DNA from: Chloroflexota bacterium
Lineage (GTDB): Bacteria > Chloroflexota > Anaerolineae > B4-G1
Direction of reading: 5' to 3'
Assembly (NCBI GenBank): GCA_024232355.1
Contig: JAAEPW010000908.1
Coordinates: 1 to 48,471 of the forward strand
Length of the DNA stretch: 48,471 bases
In this document: positions 47,924-48,471 of the stretch, piece after piece
How positions within the stretch are numbered: position 1 is the first letter of the stretch
Layout of the letters: each line of letters starts with the position of its first letter
Notes under the pieces: generated by a model
Database searches by the model: none
What the model saw: the letters and a program-made list of their open reading frames with translations, nothing else
Told to the model about the DNA's origin: nothing
Made by a program: the position numbers and the translations under genes

Positions 47924-48471
47924 CACTTGAACCATACCAACGGGTACTACAATCCGCTGGGTTCCCCACTGATGTGCTGGTGCTCGACTTCGAGACCTAC
48001 GCCGACGATGACTACAATCTCCGGAAGAAAGACATCTACTACCCCGAGTACGTTGCCGATGAGCGGTTTGAGGTCCTTGGACTGGGGTACCAGCGTCTGC
48101 CGGAGCAGGGCAAACCAGCGATGTTCATGCCCGCACGTGACGAGGGCCATATAGCGGAGATCATCAAGGTAATGCAGCACTGGTACGGTGAGAACCTAGA
48201 GCGGTGCACCGTCGTCGGGCAAAACCTGTTCTTTGACCTGTACGTGCTGCGTGAAGTGTACGGTATCACACCGCCGTACACCGTCGACACTCGTGATCTG
48301 TCACGCCACCTTGATGCACGCGATCACCACGACCTCGGTCACAACGCCAAGAAGTATGGGGCACCAGTGCCTAAGGGTGACACCAAGCGGTTCTTCGGGT
48401 TACACGTGAACACCATGACCGGGCAGGACTGGTCTGATATCAGCGAGTACTGCTGTACAGATATAGACATC
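47920..48471 (+). CDS. polA: DNA polymerase I family A, N-terminal part (continues at 1)
   Basis: The gene starts with GTG at 47920, overlapping the upstream stop by four bases. This part holds the 3'-5' exonuclease: VLDFETY with Asp23 and Glu25 is Exo I, and GQNLFFDLYVL is Exo II. There is no 5' nuclease domain, as is normal for phage polymerases. After the junction the frame passes directly to position 1 (bases 48331-48471 equal 1-141), giving 689 residues in total. Confidence 0.95.
   Translation, partial: MTLEPYQRVLQSAGFPTDVLVLDFETYADDDYNLRKKDIYYPEYVADERFEVLGLGYQRLPEQGKPAMFMPARDEGHIAEIIKVMQHWYGENLERCTVVGQNLFFDLYVLREVYGITPPYTVDTRDLSRHLDARDHHDLGHNAKKYGAPVPKGDTKRFFGLHVNTMTGQDWSDISEYCCTDIDI
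48331..48471. repeat. Terminal direct repeat, right copy (circle closure)
   Basis: This is identical to 1-141. Removing it joins the polymerase gene seamlessly and gives a 48,330-base circle. Confidence 0.95.

Overview
The window is the complete genome of a tailed bacteriophage, opened inside its DNA polymerase gene. The first 141 bases (1-141) are repeated exactly at the end (48331-48471), so the unique sequence is a 48,330 bp circle. A 141-base identical overlap is what assemblers leave on a circular or circularly permuted genome, and it points to a contig assembled from sequencing reads. A terminase, portal, scaffold and capsid-like set, a large internal-virion-like protein, tail-fibre-like proteins and the absence of a tape measure, sheath or major tail protein suggest a podovirus-like phage. 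There is no phage RNA polymerase and no integrase. Near-consensus sigma70-type promoters and strong AGGAG ribosome sites show that it uses host transcription and translation, but the host cannot be named from the sequence.

Layout. Two gene blocks diverge from an AT-rich gap at 37290-37681 and converge at about 12140-12155. The plus-strand block runs from 37682 through the circle junction to 12155. It begins with many small early-type genes (zinc ribbons, tiny membrane proteins, an HNH protein with two domains). It continues with an accessory stretch holding a minimal radical-SAM-like protein, an HTH protein, a fusion of a DUF5664-like domain to a long hexapeptide-repeat coil, a 5'(3')-deoxyribonucleotidase, a free-standing NAD-ligase-Ia-like protein, a second HNH protein and a calcineurin-like phosphoesterase. 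The replication and recombination set follows: family A DNA polymerase, VRR-NUC nuclease, Fe-S-type PD-(D/E)XK exonuclease, Sak4-like ATPase, SSB-like protein, primase-helicase, RecG helicase, HD phosphohydrolase and a C5-type methyltransferase.

The minus-strand block (37289 down to 12139) is the virion operon. Two structural proteins come first, then several small genes and a tRNA-like element. Next is a compact cluster of a membrane-anchored trypsin-like protease, a GroES-like co-chaperonin and an SPFH/Band 7 protein. After it come small and large terminase, portal, an FmdB-like zinc ribbon, scaffold, major capsid protein, an EndoVII-type HNH gene, two paralogous surface-type proteins, a strong terminator, a head-tail adaptor-like protein, tail or fibre proteins, a coiled-coil protein, a 1250-residue internal protein and a small membrane protein that could be a holin.

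How the genes may work together. The polymerase, primase-helicase and SSB would replicate the genome. Sak4, Cas4/AddB-like nuclease, VRR-NUC and RecG form an almost complete set for recombination-dependent replication and fork repair. The nucleotidase, HD protein and DUF5664-like domain suggest control of the nucleotide pool. The protease/GroES/SPFH cluster next to the terminase is the most unusual part and may be a phage-encoded protein-folding and membrane quality-control module. No endolysin was recognised.
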